Notes under the pieces: generated by a model
Told to the model about the DNA's origin: nothing
The model's input: the letters and a program-made list of their open reading frames with translations, nothing else
Databases searched by the model: none
Shown here: one piece after another, positions 1 through 9,593 of the stretch
How positions within the stretch are numbered: the first letter of the stretch is position 1
Layout of the letters: every line of letters starts with the position of its first letter
Origin: Pseudomonas poae
Lineage (GTDB): Bacteria; Pseudomonadota; Gammaproteobacteria; Pseudomonadales; Pseudomonadaceae
DNA length: 64,000 nt
Direction of reading: 5' to 3'
Assembly: GCA_028869255.1 (NCBI GenBank)
Contig: CP110972.1
Coordinates: 2,299,001 to 2,363,000, forward strand
Made by a program: the position numbers and the translations under genes

Positions 1-1
1 G

Positions 2-652
2 GGGGTGGGCTGGGTATCGCGGTTCGAGGGGGCGGGGCAGTCCTATGCCACCGGCACGGGCGAACGCCGCACCTGGCAACTGGCAGACGGCAGCACCCTC
101 AAATTGAATGCCCGCAGCCAGGTGGTCTCGACGTTTGCCGACGAGCAACGCAGCCTTGAACTGCGTGCGGGGGAAATGCTGGTGAATGCGCTGCGTCCGC
201 TGCAGATCAGCACGCGTGCCGGGCGCATCACGGCCGGCAGTGGCCGGCTGATGCTCAGCGAACAGGGCAGCGCCGTGCGCCTGGTGACCCTTGACGCTGA
301 CGCGGTGTTGCACTTCGACGGCGGTGCGCAACAACGGGTGGCGATGCACCAGAGCACGCTGTTCGATCACCAGCGCATCCTTACCCAAATGCCCATGGCG
401 GCCACGGAAACCGCCTGGCTCGACGGCTGGCTGGTGGTGCGCAACCAAACCCTGGCCAGCGTGGTGGACGCGATTCGGCCTTATCGCAACGGCATCGTGC
501 GCCTCGACTCAGCGGTGGCGGGGTTGCGCGTAACCGGGCGCTTTCCGCTGGATGATGCGCACCAGACCCTGGAGGCGTTGGAACAAAGCCTGCCGATCAG
601 GGTGAGGCAATGGGGCGGGGTGGTGGTGCTGATCGGGGCCGCCAATGGCTGA
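2..652 (+). CDS. FecR-type periplasmic sensor/anti-sigma regulator (5' end outside window)
   Basis: The frame is open to the left edge, so only the C-terminal ~216 residues are present. FecR-type proteins carry the signal from a TonB-dependent receptor to an ECF sigma factor, usually for iron-siderophore uptake. What is visible is the periplasmic FecR domain: the segment WQLADGSTLKLNARSQV, then the strand-rich region with LRAGEMLVNA and IRVRQWGGVVVLI. The C-terminal module (AWLDGWLVVRNQTLASVVDAIRPY) is the STN-like tail typical of the family. The cytoplasmic anti-sigma part and any sigma-factor gene would lie to the left. Family call is firm; the partner receptor is not visible. Confidence 0.8.
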   Translation, partial: GVGWVSRFEGAGQSYATGTGERRTWQLADGSTLKLNARSQVVSTFADEQRSLELRAGEMLVNALRPLQISTRAGRITAGSGRLMLSEQGSAVRLVTLDADAVLHFDGGAQQRVAMHQSTLFDHQRILTQMPMAATETAWLDGWLVVRNQTLASVVDAIRPYRNGIVRLDSAVAGLRVTGRFPLDDAHQTLEALEQSLPIRVRQWGGVVVLIGAANG

Positions 653-672
653 CCAGCACACGTTTTAACGGA

Positions 673-951
673 TCAGGGCAGGGGCGCATTCACCGGTTTG
701 GGCTGTTTGCGCCACTGTGAGGTGCGCACGTAGCGGGCCAGTATCCACAGGCCACAGGCAATGGCGGCCAGCACGGCGCACGCGAACAGATTACCCAGCG
801 CTTGCCCGATTCGATAAGGCGTCAAGAACCCCGAAAACAAGATGAACGCTGCATCGAGCGGGGGTTTTATGCTGAGGATCCAGGCCAGGACGGAGGCGGC
901 GTAAATCGGCAGGGAGGCCACGAGGCGCAGGGAGCCAGGCAGTTTGTTCAT
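673..951 (-). CDS. Small hypothetical membrane protein
   Basis: A 92-residue protein with hydrophobic segments around residues 8-28, 33-43 and 52-74, followed by a basic hydrophilic tail (RTSQWRKQPKP). The pattern suggests an inner-membrane protein with a cytoplasmic C-terminus. It is convergent with the FecR-type gene and divergent from the lipoprotein gene that follows. I do not recognise a family. Confidence 0.5.
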   Translation of the reverse strand: MNKLPGSLRLVASLPIYAASVLAWILSIKPPLDAAFILFSGFLTPYRIGQALGNLFACAVLAAIACGLWILARYVRTSQWRKQPKPVNAPLP

Positions 952-1091
952 TGGTCAGGTCTTCCATGAGTCGTTGAGCAGAGCCTGGGATGTTACTTTT
1001 TTTCGCTGCCAGTTCATGCGGGTTTAGCGCTTTGCCTGGATTCTGCTGCCGATTGCCCTTAGGATCACGCCTTTTTCAAGGGACTGAAACC

Positions 1092-1499
1092 ATGCCGACC
1101 ACACGCCTGCACACTGTGTTGCGCGGCGCCGCGCTGCTGTTCGCCGCTGCTGGCCTGAGCGGCTGTATTCATTACGAACACCAGAGCGCCGAAGGCAAAC
1201 CCGGCGCCGAGGTCGCGACCATCCAACAGTTCGACAAGCATTTGGCGATCACCCGCATCGATGGCGAGTCGACGCTGTTCTGGCTCGGCCGCCAAAACGA
1301 ATACCGCCTGGGCGCCGGCACCCACAGGCTGCAAGCCACCTGGGCGATCGGCCAGGGCTACAGCGCGCCGCTTGGCAAGACGGTAAACCTGGTCGGCGGG
1401 CGTACCTACGGGCTGTACGGCGAAGCATCGATGGACCGTTGGAGCTACGATATTCGTGATATCGAGACGGGCCAAAGCGCTGCTGTGACGGTGCCTTGA
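1092..1499 (+). CDS. Putative lipoprotein
   Basis: 135 residues. The ATG at 1092 is preferred over upstream in-frame codons because a lipoprotein signal peptide begins there: basic MPTTRLHTVLR, a hydrophobic core, and the lipobox LSGC. An AAGGG lies about 8 bases upstream. The mature part contains short beta-like stretches and no motif I recognise. It stands alone, followed directly by an intrinsic terminator. Envelope location is inferred from the lipobox; function unknown. Confidence 0.7.
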   Translation: MPTTRLHTVLRGAALLFAAAGLSGCIHYEHQSAEGKPGAEVATIQQFDKHLAITRIDGESTLFWLGRQNEYRLGAGTHRLQATWAIGQGYSAPLGKTVNLVGGRTYGLYGEASMDRWSYDIRDIETGQSAAVTVP

Positions 1500-1530
1500 T
1501 GCAGTACGCGCAGGCGGCATAACGAAAACA

Positions 1531-1562
1531 CCGGCGACGCTTTGCAGAGTCGCCGGTTTTTT
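1531..1562 (+). terminator. Intrinsic terminator
   Basis: An 8-bp perfect stem (CCGGCGAC / GTCGCCGG) with a 10-nt loop, followed by six T residues, 31 bases after the lipoprotein stop. It touches the stop of the convergent hydrolase gene. Confidence 0.85.
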
Positions 1563-2167
1563 CATTGGGCGGTCAATGCCTGCAGGAACTGCGTGTGTTT
1601 GAGCGTCTGGGAAAACATCGGCAGGGTGAAGTTCTCCGCCGCCTGTTGTTGCTCGTCGGTGAAGGTCGCGGTGCAATCGGTCAGCGTGACCACGTCGTAG
1701 CCTTTCTCATACCCGGAGCGCACCGTGCCTTCGACGCAGCAATTGGTGAGGAAACCCGCGACCACCAGATTGTGGATGCCATTGTTGCGCAGCACCAGGT
1801 CCAGGCCGGTGGTGGCAAACGCATCCAGCCCGCGCTTGCCTTCTACCAGAATATCGCCGGCCTCGCGGCTTAGCGCATCGGTGATCTCGGCGCCCCAGCT
1901 GCCAGCCAGGAACGCACTGCCGTCGGCGACGCCTTTGAGGATGCCATAGGAGCGTGTGGTCAACTCCGGGTAGCCCTCGGCGAACTGGATCGGCATATGA
2001 ATGATCTTCACGCCGAGCTTGCGCGCCTGTGCCACCGTGGTTGCGGTGTTTGCCAGCATGTCGGTGCTGTGCATGACGCCTTTGACGGCGTCGTGGAACA
2101 CGCCGCCTTCAGTGGTGAAGTCGTTCTGGTATTCGATCAAAACAAGGGCAGTGGCATGCGGGTTCAT
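1562..2167 (-). CDS. Isochorismatase-like cysteine hydrolase
   Basis: 201 residues, the usual length of this alpha/beta hydrolase family, whose members cleave amides (nicotinamide, carbamates, ureides) or isochorismate with an Asp-Lys-Cys triad. Visible here: N-terminal LIEYQNDF, Lys111 in VEGKRGLD, and Cys144 in TNCCVEGT. The first triad position is Glu12 where most members have Asp (DxQNDF). Monocistronic and convergent with the lipoprotein gene. The family assignment is secure; the substrate cannot be deduced and there is no biosynthetic neighbour pointing to siderophore or phenazine synthesis. Confidence 0.85.
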   Translation of the reverse strand: MNPHATALVLIEYQNDFTTEGGVFHDAVKGVMHSTDMLANTATTVAQARKLGVKIIHMPIQFAEGYPELTTRSYGILKGVADGSAFLAGSWGAEITDALSREAGDILVEGKRGLDAFATTGLDLVLRNNGIHNLVVAGFLTNCCVEGTVRSGYEKGYDVVTLTDCTATFTDEQQQAAENFTLPMFSQTLKHTQFLQALTAQ

Positions 2168-2420
2168 GGTTGTTCTCCGATGGGAAGGCCGTAGGTCGTT
2201 AATCGTAGATCAGGCGCGAGCGATGGGGGGATTTGTTTGGTAGCGGATGCTGGCCGTGCGGCGGCTGTTGATGCAAGGGCACAATGCAATTAGGATTACG
2301 CCTTTTGCCAATCAGGGCGGCGGTTTTTTGTTCGGCAATACCCCTTTCTTCGAATGGGTGTCATGAGGCACTCGTCGAAAACCTATAGAGCCAGGAATAA
2401 TCAGCAAAGGACGCAGGTGT

Positions 2421-3167
2421 ATGACAAATTTGAACCAGACGAAAATCGACTTCGGCGCACTGCTAGCTCGTGCGGCAAATTTTGTTTTTGGTACGACGTC
2501 AAGTCGTTTGATGCTGTTAGGTATCGGTCTTATATCGTTTGGCTGGAAAGATATTTTGTTGTATGCGTTTCAAACAATGATCCTGAAGAAAGCCAGTTCG
2601 CCCCCGCCAGGTAGCAGCTTTGGAACGATAGAAATCCTGGGGGTGGCCTTGTTAGTGATGGGGTTGCTTATACCCTTCTACCGTTGGATAACGGCCTACA
2701 AAAAGAATCTGCGGGCAGAGAAAGTCAAGTTTAAGGCAGGGCACTTGCGATGGAGTGATGCCAAAATTCAAGACGGCCTGGAACACCTGTATGGTATTAA
2801 AGATGCGAATGTTTTGGCAGCGCGCCAAGTGCTGGGTCATAAGACTAATGTGGATAAATTTCTAAAGCTGTTTAAGTATTGTCATAACAATGTTGTCTGG
2901 TCTGGTCAGTCGTTTAGTTTGAAAGATCAAAACACAGGGCGTTATCACACAATCGGCTTTGTCTTGTGGCTGGTGTTTCCAATTCATATTGTTTTATGTG
3001 GAACCTTGCTAACTGGGATACTTCTTCGTCCCCAGGCTTTTGCTTCTGTTTCGTTCGAGTGGCAGACACTTTTAGCGTTGATGATTCTAGAAACGATAGG
3101 GGCCGCTATGTTTTTAATAGACCTATCGCGAATGGGCTCTGCCGTGACTTTCGTGAAAGAATTCTGA
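2421..3167 (+). CDS. Hypothetical membrane protein
   Basis: 248 residues with AAGGA about 9 bases upstream of the ATG. Hydrophobic stretches lie near residues 34-52, 72-90, 176-200 and 215-236, so at least three to four membrane segments around a charged central part (residues ~95-165). Base use is clearly more AT-rich than in neighbouring genes, which suggests horizontal acquisition. No family recognised. Confidence 0.6.
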   Translation: MTNLNQTKIDFGALLARAANFVFGTTSSRLMLLGIGLISFGWKDILLYAFQTMILKKASSPPPGSSFGTIEILGVALLVMGLLIPFYRWITAYKKNLRAEKVKFKAGHLRWSDAKIQDGLEHLYGIKDANVLAARQVLGHKTNVDKFLKLFKYCHNNVVWSGQSFSLKDQNTGRYHTIGFVLWLVFPIHIVLCGTLLTGILLRPQAFASVSFEWQTLLALMILETIGAAMFLIDLSRMGSAVTFVKEF

Positions 3168-3245
3168 CGCGAAAATATGCATCCATTGGCCCCTACGACG
3201 CAGTTTGGCGCCGTAGGATCGGGCCCTCTTCAAAGGAATGAAACC

Positions 3246-3422
3246 ATGCTTCCGAAATCTATGCGTCTGTGGTGTGTGCTGGCCGTAGTCCTCTCGATCT
3301 TTGGGTTCCTGCTCACGGGGTGGAGGGCCTTCGCCGGGCAAGTACCGGTCACGGACCTGGTGAAACCGGTGGTCATGGGCATTATTTTTACCTGGGCGTT
3401 TTTCCTGTCGACCAAGGAATAA
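3246..3422 (+). CDS. Small hypothetical membrane protein (58 aa)
   Basis: The ATG at 3246 is chosen because CAAAGGAATGAAACC lies directly upstream. The product has one strong hydrophobic segment near the N-terminus (LWCVLAVVLSIFGFLLTG) and a second near the C-terminus (PVVMGIIFTWAFFLS), so it may span the membrane twice. Function unknown. Confidence 0.5.
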   Translation: MLPKSMRLWCVLAVVLSIFGFLLTGWRAFAGQVPVTDLVKPVVMGIIFTWAFFLSTKE

Positions 3423-3535
3423 GGCTACCCCTGGGCGTCGGTGGTTTCCGCCGTTCGTCCATTGCCCGGCACTCTGCAAGGCTGGCTGTCTCTGATCTTT
3501 AAGCGCACCGCCGTGCGCCAGACTGGAGAAACAGC

Positions 3536-3733
3536 ATGCACATTGACGAAAAAGCCCCCGGCAACCAATCCCAGCAGGCCGTAACGCGCACCACGGACAA
3601 CGAAACCGGCCCCGACCCGAAACGCGACGAAGGTCAAATTCCGCTGCCGCCGGAAGACGATGCGCCGCTCGAAGAAGATATGTCGGATGTAGACGCCGCC
3701 GATTCGGTCGCGAGTGAGCATCCTGATTCGTGA
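3536..3733 (+). CDS. Small acidic hypothetical protein (65 aa)
   Basis: A hydrophilic, strongly acidic product (PPEDDAPLEEDMSDVDAAD) without signal peptide or membrane segment; GGAGAA lies just upstream of the ATG. It ends 8 bases before the convergent efflux pump stop. Probably intrinsically disordered; no function proposed. Confidence 0.5.
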   Translation: MHIDEKAPGNQSQQAVTRTTDNETGPDPKRDEGQIPLPPEDDAPLEEDMSDVDAADSVASEHPDS

Positions 3734-3740
3734 TCGGGTG

Positions 3741-6700
3741 TTAACCCGGCTCCACAGCGTCTTCGTGCCGGTGTGTGGCGCCGATAAACATGTACATCGC
3801 CGGCACCATAAACAGCGTCAGCAGGGTGCCGATGGACAGCCCGGCGAAAATCACCAGGCCCATGTCATGCCGCCCCGCGGCGCCTGCGCCGGACGCCCAC
3901 ACCAACGGCACCACGCCCAGCACCATCGCAGCTGTGGTCATCAGGATCGGTCGCAGGCGTACCGCCGCCGCCTCTTCAATCGCCTCCCGCTTGCTGTGAC
4001 CGGCGCGCTGCAGCTCGTTGGCGAACTGCACGATCAGGATCCCGTGCTTGGTGATCAACCCCAGCAGCGTCACCAGGCCGACCTGGGTATACACGTTGAT
4101 GGAGGCAAACCCCATGGTGATAAAGGCCAGCGCGCCAAACAGCGCCGGTGGCACTGAAAACAGGATCACCACCGGGTCGCGGAAACTCTCGAACTGGAAG
4201 GCCAGCGCCAGGTAAACGATCAGGATCGAAAACATCAGCAGCCCGAAGAACCCGCCGGATTCCTGCATGAACTGGCGTGATTCGCCGGAAAAGTCCGAGG
4301 TATAACCCGATGGCGCTACAGTGCCCAGGATCGTGTTGAGCCTCGCCAGCAGCTCGCCCTGGGCCACGCCACTGACGCCGGCCAGCGTGGCCGAGTTGAG
4401 TTGCTGGAAGTGGTTGATCGATTCCGGCTGGGTCGAGGTCTCGATGTGCGCCACCGTGCGTGCCGGGATCATGTCGCCGCTGGGGGTGCGGATGTAGTAG
4501 TCGAGGATCTGCTCGGGGTTAAGGCGGTCCACCTGCAGCACCTGGGGAATCACTTTGTACGAACGCCCGGCGGTCGAGAAGTAGTTCACGTAGTTGCCAC
4601 CCAGCGCGGCCGACAGGGCGGCCCCCATATCGGCTTGGGTCATGCCCAGTGCGGCAATTTTTTCGCGGTCGACCACCAGCCTGGCTTGGGGCTTGTCCAG
4701 TTTCAAGTCCATGTCGGCAAACCAGAACAGCTGTTGCTTCTGCGCCTCGGCCATCACCGCTTGGGCCACTTCATTGAGGTTTTCCACCGAGTCGGTGGTG
4801 GTGATCACAAACTGCACCGGCAGGCCCTGGGCGCCCGGCAACGACGGCAACGGGAAGGCCGCAATGGTCGCGCCCGGCACCTGGTTCCACTTTTGCTGGA
4901 GGTCCAGCACCAGCTCGGCCTGGGAGCGCGTGCGGTCGCCCCACGATTTCAGTAGCACGCCGCCCAGGCCTTGGTTGAGCGCAGGCAGCCCGGTCAGCTG
5001 GAACATCTGCGCGTATTCCGCCTCTTTGCTGGCAATCCGGAACGCCTGGTCGGCAATGCGCTCCATCTGCTGGGGCGAGGCGGTCGGCGGGCCTTTGATC
5101 TGCATGAACACCAGGCCCTGATCCTCGGTCGGCGACAGCTCGCTCTTGGCGGTCATGCCGCTGGCAGCCACCAGCAGGAACAGTACGAACCCAAACGTCA
5201 CCAGCACCGGCCAGATGTCCAGGCCGCTGGCGAGCACGCGGTGATAGCGACCGCGCAGCCAGTCAAAGTAACGGTCGAGGCGCTTGGCGAAGCGGCCTTC
5301 TTCCTGGCCGGGTTTGAACAGCCGGGAAGTCATCATCGGTGACAGGGTCAACGCCACCACGGCCGAGACGGTAACGGCCCCGGCCAGCGAAAAGCAGAAC
5401 TCCTTGAACAGTGCCCCGGTGAGCCCGCTGCGCAGGCCGATGGGCACATACGCGGCAATCAATACCACGGTCATCGCGATGATCGGCCCGCCCAGCTCCC
5501 GCGCCCCGATCAGTGCCGCCTCCAGCACGCCTTTGCCTTCTTCCTTGATATGCCGGTCGACGTTTTCGACCACGATAATCGCGTCATCCACCACCAGGCC
5601 GATGGCCAGGACCAGGGCGAGCAGGGTCAGCAGGTTGATGGAATAGCCCAACAGGTACATGACAAAGAACGTCCCGACCAGCGACAGCGGGATGGCCACC
5701 AACGGCACAATCACGGCGCGGAACGAACCGAGGAACAGGTAGATCACCACCGAGACGATAATCATGGCCTCGACCAGGGTCTTCACCACCTCGACGATCG
5801 AGGTATTGATGAACGCCGTGGAGTCGTAAACGATGTCGCCGCGCACGCCGCTGGGCAATTGCGATTGCAGCTCCGGGAACGCCTCGCGCACGCTGGTGGC
5901 GACCGTCAGGATGTTCGCCGTGGGCGCGACCTTGATGCCGATGAACACCGAGCGCTTGCCGGAAAACGCCACGCTACTGTCGTAGCTTTCGGCGCCGAGG
6001 GTGACGGTGGCAACGTCCTCCAGGTGCACCAGGGCATCGCCTTTTTGCTTGATTACCAGCCGCTTGAACTCATCCACCGTGTGCAAATCGGTGCCGGCGG
6101 TGAGGTCGACCGTTACCGTTTGCCCACGGGTGGAGCCGACGGCGGACAAGTAGTTGTTGTTCGCCAGAGCGGTGGACACGTCCTGCGCGGTCACGTTGTG
6201 CGCCGCCAGCTTGTCCGGGTCCAGCCAGGCACGCAGGGCGAACTGGCGCCCGCCAAGAATCTCGGCGGTTTGCACGCCCTGGATCGAATCGAGCTTGGGC
6301 TTGACCACCCGCACCAGGTAATCGGTGATGTTATTGGTGGGCAGCGTGTCGCTGTAGAAGCCCAGGTACATGGCGTCGGTGGTCTGCCCGACCGCCACCG
6401 ACAGCACCGGCTCCTGGGACTGCGCGGGCAGTTGGTTCTTGACCGAGTTGACCTGGGTATTGATCTCGGTCAGTGCCTTGCTCGCGTCATAGTTCAAGCG
6501 CAGCGTGGCGGTGATGGTCGACAGGCCGGTGATGCTCGACGAGGCCAGGTAGTCGATGCCTTGGGCCTGGGCGATGGCGGATTCCAGCGGCTGGGTGATA
6601 AAGCCCGCGACCGTGGATGCGTCCGCGCCGTAGTAGGCGGTGGTGATGCTGACCACGGTGTTTTCAGTGCGTGGCCATTGGTTGACCGGCAATTCGAAGA

Positions 6701-6785
6701 TCGAGCGTAGCCCCAGGATCAGGATGAACAGTGAAACGACCACGGCCCAGACCGGTCGTTGAATAAAGGTATCGGTGAGTTTCAT
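3741..6785 (-). CDS. RND efflux pump inner-membrane permease (HAE1 family, MexI-like)
   Basis: 1014 residues, normal for a proton-driven HAE1 multidrug pump, which takes substrates from periplasm and inner leaflet and passes them to an outer-membrane channel. TM1 begins at residue ~12. The proton-relay acidic pair is Asp400-Asp401 in TM4 (GLVVDDAIIVVEN). Two large periplasmic loops and the second six-helix half follow, including a GLITKHGILIV segment. The N-terminal wording (ELPVNQWPRTEN, then ITTAYYGADASTVAGFITQP) resembles MexI of the MexGHI-OpmD pump. Third gene of an operon OMF-adaptor-pump, 9 bases after the adaptor stop. Substrate unknown. Confidence 0.92.
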   Translation of the reverse strand: MKLTDTFIQRPVWAVVVSLFILILGLRSIFELPVNQWPRTENTVVSITTAYYGADASTVAGFITQPLESAIAQAQGIDYLASSSITGLSTITATLRLNYDASKALTEINTQVNSVKNQLPAQSQEPVLSVAVGQTTDAMYLGFYSDTLPTNNITDYLVRVVKPKLDSIQGVQTAEILGGRQFALRAWLDPDKLAAHNVTAQDVSTALANNNYLSAVGSTRGQTVTVDLTAGTDLHTVDEFKRLVIKQKGDALVHLEDVATVTLGAESYDSSVAFSGKRSVFIGIKVAPTANILTVATSVREAFPELQSQLPSGVRGDIVYDSTAFINTSIVEVVKTLVEAMIIVSVVIYLFLGSFRAVIVPLVAIPLSLVGTFFVMYLLGYSINLLTLLALVLAIGLVVDDAIIVVENVDRHIKEEGKGVLEAALIGARELGGPIIAMTVVLIAAYVPIGLRSGLTGALFKEFCFSLAGAVTVSAVVALTLSPMMTSRLFKPGQEEGRFAKRLDRYFDWLRGRYHRVLASGLDIWPVLVTFGFVLFLLVAASGMTAKSELSPTEDQGLVFMQIKGPPTASPQQMERIADQAFRIASKEAEYAQMFQLTGLPALNQGLGGVLLKSWGDRTRSQAELVLDLQQKWNQVPGATIAAFPLPSLPGAQGLPVQFVITTTDSVENLNEVAQAVMAEAQKQQLFWFADMDLKLDKPQARLVVDREKIAALGMTQADMGAALSAALGGNYVNYFSTAGRSYKVIPQVLQVDRLNPEQILDYYIRTPSGDMIPARTVAHIETSTQPESINHFQQLNSATLAGVSGVAQGELLARLNTILGTVAPSGYTSDFSGESRQFMQESGGFFGLLMFSILIVYLALAFQFESFRDPVVILFSVPPALFGALAFITMGFASINVYTQVGLVTLLGLITKHGILIVQFANELQRAGHSKREAIEEAAAVRLRPILMTTAAMVLGVVPLVWASGAGAAGRHDMGLVIFAGLSIGTLLTLFMVPAMYMFIGATHRHEDAVEPG

Positions 6786-6794
6786 GGGACACCC

Positions 6795-7981
6795 TTAGTG
6801 TTCTTGGGGAGTCGGCGCGGGGTCGTTCAGCGGCGCGGCGCTGTTATCGACCTGCACCGGCGAGCCATTTTTCAGCTTCATCTGGCCGCTGGTAATCAAC
6901 AGGTCGCCTTCCTTCACGCCAGACAGGATGGCGACCTGATCGCCACGGGTCGGCCCGGTCTTGATGAAGCTCTGTTGCGCGGTCAGCACGGCTTCACCCT
7001 TGTCGTTTTTCTGTGAGGTTGCGATGAACACCGTGGTGCCGTAGGGGTTATAGGTGACCGCCGTCTGGGGCACGGTGAGGTAGCGCTGCGGCGGGCCGGA
7101 GTTGACGACGGCGCGGGCAAACATGCCGGGCACCAGGCTGTGTTTGGGGTTGTCCACGGTGGCTTCGACGGTGACGTTGCGCGTAGTCGAATCGAACTGG
7201 GTGTCGATGGTGCTGATACGACCGTTGAAGGTCTGGTTGGCGAGACCTTCGGCCGTCACCCTCACGCTCTGGCCGAGGGCGATGGCTTCCAGCTGGGTCT
7301 GGGGCACGGTGAAGTCGATGTAGATGGGATCGAAGGTCTGCAGCGTGGCGATCTTGTCGCCGGGGTTGAGGTACTGGCCGGGGTTGACGCTGGTAATCCC
7401 GATGCGCCCGGCAAACGGTGCGCGAATGGTTTTTTCGCCACCAGCGCCCGCTGCTGTTCGGCGGCAGCCAGTTTGGCTTTCAGGTCGGCGGTGTCGGTGT
7501 CGACTTGGGCCTGGGACACGGCGTTGACCGCCAATTGTGCCTTGTCGCGCTTGAGGACGATAACCGCGAGGTCCGCCGTGGCCTCCAGTGAGTGCAGTTG
7601 CGCAATGTCCGAATCGGCATTCAACTGCACCAGCAGCGCTTGGGCCTCGACTTGCTGCCCGGGCGTGAACCCCAGGGTGCGCACGATGCCGCCGACTTCA
7701 GTGGTCACATCCACACCCCTGACCGCCTTCATCGAGCCCACGGCGGACACACTTGGCTGCCAGTCCTCGAACGGCACCTGCAGGGCCGTGACCACGGCGG
7801 GCGGCGGGGTGAGTTTGGACTGGGCGATCAGCGCCGATATCTGCACGAACTTCACCCCGGCAATGATCGCAACGATCACCAGGGCCACCACGACCATGAT
7901 CAGCATCGGCCGCCACAGTCGCCGCTTGCGCGGTGCAGTCGGAGTGGGCGGCAGCGGGGCGGTGGGCGTCATGTCAGCCAT
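6795..7981 (-). pseudogene. RND periplasmic adaptor (membrane fusion protein), frameshifted as read
   Basis: Adaptor linking the pump to its channel. The N-terminal part (start 7981) shows a proline-rich cytoplasmic tail, one anchor helix (LIMVVVALVIVAIIAG), the lipoyl half-motif (GIVRTLGFTPGQQVEAQALLVQLN) and the hairpin. At the T6 run 7430-7435 the frame is lost right after LVAKK; the C-terminal half continues in another frame to 6795 (QLEAIALGQSVRVTAEG, then the beta-barrel and membrane-proximal domains). One extra T at the run gives LVAKKTIRAPFAGRIGI, the expected second lipoyl half, and a 395-residue protein of family length. The start overlaps the channel gene stop by 8 bases. Probably intact in the organism. 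Confidence 0.85.
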
Positions 7982-9593
7982 GGTTGTCCTCACGGTTGCT
8001 GGGGGAGGGCCTGATTTCCTGCCATGACGGCAGGCCGAAGCGGTCAGACTCGCCGGCTGTGGCGGGGTCGACGTCGGTGCGGTTCCACCAACCACCGCCC
8101 AGGGCCTGGAACAGCGCGGTGGTGTCGCTGTAGCGTGCGGCCTGGGCTTTTACGCGGCTCAATACGGTGTTCTGGTAGGTCTGTTGCGCGGTGAGCAGAT
8201 TGATGTAGGCCACCGCGCCAAGGCGGAACTGAGCTTGCACCAGGTCCAGGCTGGCTTTCGCCGAGCGCTCCGCCGCGACCTGTTGGTTGAGCGCATCGGC
8301 GTCCGCCTCCAGCGCTCGCAGCGCGTTGGCCACATCCTGGAATGCGCTGATCACCGTGCCACGGTAGCGCGCTGCCGATGCGTCATAGGCGGCCACGGCG
8401 GCGCGTTTGCGGTGTTCCAGCGCGCCGGCATCAAAGATCGGTTGCGCGATAGACCCCGCCAGGCTCCACACGCCGCTGCCGGAAGAAAACAACGGGGTGG
8501 CGCTCGCCACCGTCGACCCCAGGGACCCGGTAATGCTGAACTGGGGCAACTGATTGGCGACGGCCACGCCGATGTCGGCGCTGGCCTGGTGCAGTTGGGC
8601 TTGTGCCGAGCGCACATCGGGGCGCTGGCCGACCAGCGCCGAGGGCAGGCTCACCGGCAGCGCCTGCGGCAGGTGCAGGGAGGCCAGGTTGAAGCGCTCG
8701 CCGCGCTCTTGATTGGGGAAACGGCCAAGGTAAGCCATCAACTGGTTGCGTGTCTGCGCCAGTTGCTTTTGCAGCGGCGGCAGGCTGGCGCGGGTTTGCG
8801 CCAGGGCGGTCTGTTGCGTGAGCACGTCGGTATCGGCAATCGCGCCCAAACGTCGCTGGGCCTGCAACAGATCGAGCTGGCCGCTTTGCAGGCGGATAAT
8901 TTCTTCGGTGGCGGCCACTTGGTCACGCAGGGACGCCAGGCTGACAGCGGTATTGACTACGTTGGCGGTCAAGGTGAGGTAGGTCGCCTCCAGCTGGAAA
9001 CGCTGGTACTCGGCTTGCGCCGTGGTGGACTCGATTTGCCGGCGCGTACCGCCGAATACGTCAGGGGCATAGGACACGCTGAGCGACGCCGAACTGACGG
9101 TCAGAATCGGCGACTGTGCAAGGCCCGAAGTGGCGCCGGAGACCTTCTCGCGGGTTTTCTGCAGAGTGCCGCTGACCGAGGGAAACAACGCAGCCTGGTC
9201 GGCATACACCTGCTCATTGGCCTGGCGCAATGACGCTTGCGCGGCACTCACGTCCGGGTTGGCGCGCAGGGCTTCTTCCACCAGGGCATTGAGGGTCGGT
9301 GAACGGAACAACGCCCACCATTGCCCGGGGATATCCATCCCGGCGATCAACTGCTGCGCCGCGCCCCCGGCGTCGATGTCGGCCTGGGCGGTAGTGGTCA
9401 GTGTGTCTTGAGCGTAGTCGGCATTCGCGGGCACCTCGGGGCGTACGAAATCAGGCCCGACGGTACAGCCGGCGAGGGCGCTGCATAACAGGCCCAGAAG
9501 GGCGATGAGGCGTGAAGGCCGTGAACGTGCGCAGGTGCGCACGCCCTGTTGTGGTCCCGATGCAAGCTGCCGAGGCTGCTCTGTCATAGCCAC
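7974..9593 (-). CDS. RND outer-membrane channel lipoprotein (NodT/OprM family)
   Basis: 539 residues. The N-terminus is basic, then hydrophobic, ending in lipobox LAGC followed by TVGPDFVRPEVP, the classic opening of OMF lipoproteins. Two repeated OEP domains follow, with tunnel helices (RQANEQVYADQAALFPSVSGTLQ; later LHQASADIGVAVANQLPQ). The protein forms the trimeric outer-membrane duct for the pump encoded downstream. It is the first gene of the operon, an unusual order since the adaptor usually comes first; coupled to the adaptor by overlap. ATG at 9593 or two codons later both fit. Confidence 0.92.
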   Translation of the reverse strand: MAMTEQPRQLASGPQQGVRTCARSRPSRLIALLGLLCSALAGCTVGPDFVRPEVPANADYAQDTLTTTAQADIDAGGAAQQLIAGMDIPGQWWALFRSPTLNALVEEALRANPDVSAAQASLRQANEQVYADQAALFPSVSGTLQKTREKVSGATSGLAQSPILTVSSASLSVSYAPDVFGGTRRQIESTTAQAEYQRFQLEATYLTLTANVVNTAVSLASLRDQVAATEEIIRLQSGQLDLLQAQRRLGAIADTDVLTQQTALAQTRASLPPLQKQLAQTRNQLMAYLGRFPNQERGERFNLASLHLPQALPVSLPSALVGQRPDVRSAQAQLHQASADIGVAVANQLPQFSITGSLGSTVASATPLFSSGSGVWSLAGSIAQPIFDAGALEHRKRAAVAAYDASAARYRGTVISAFQDVANALRALEADADALNQQVAAERSAKASLDLVQAQFRLGAVAYINLLTAQQTYQNTVLSRVKAQAARYSDTTALFQALGGGWWNRTDVDPATAGESDRFGLPSWQEIRPSPSNREDNHG

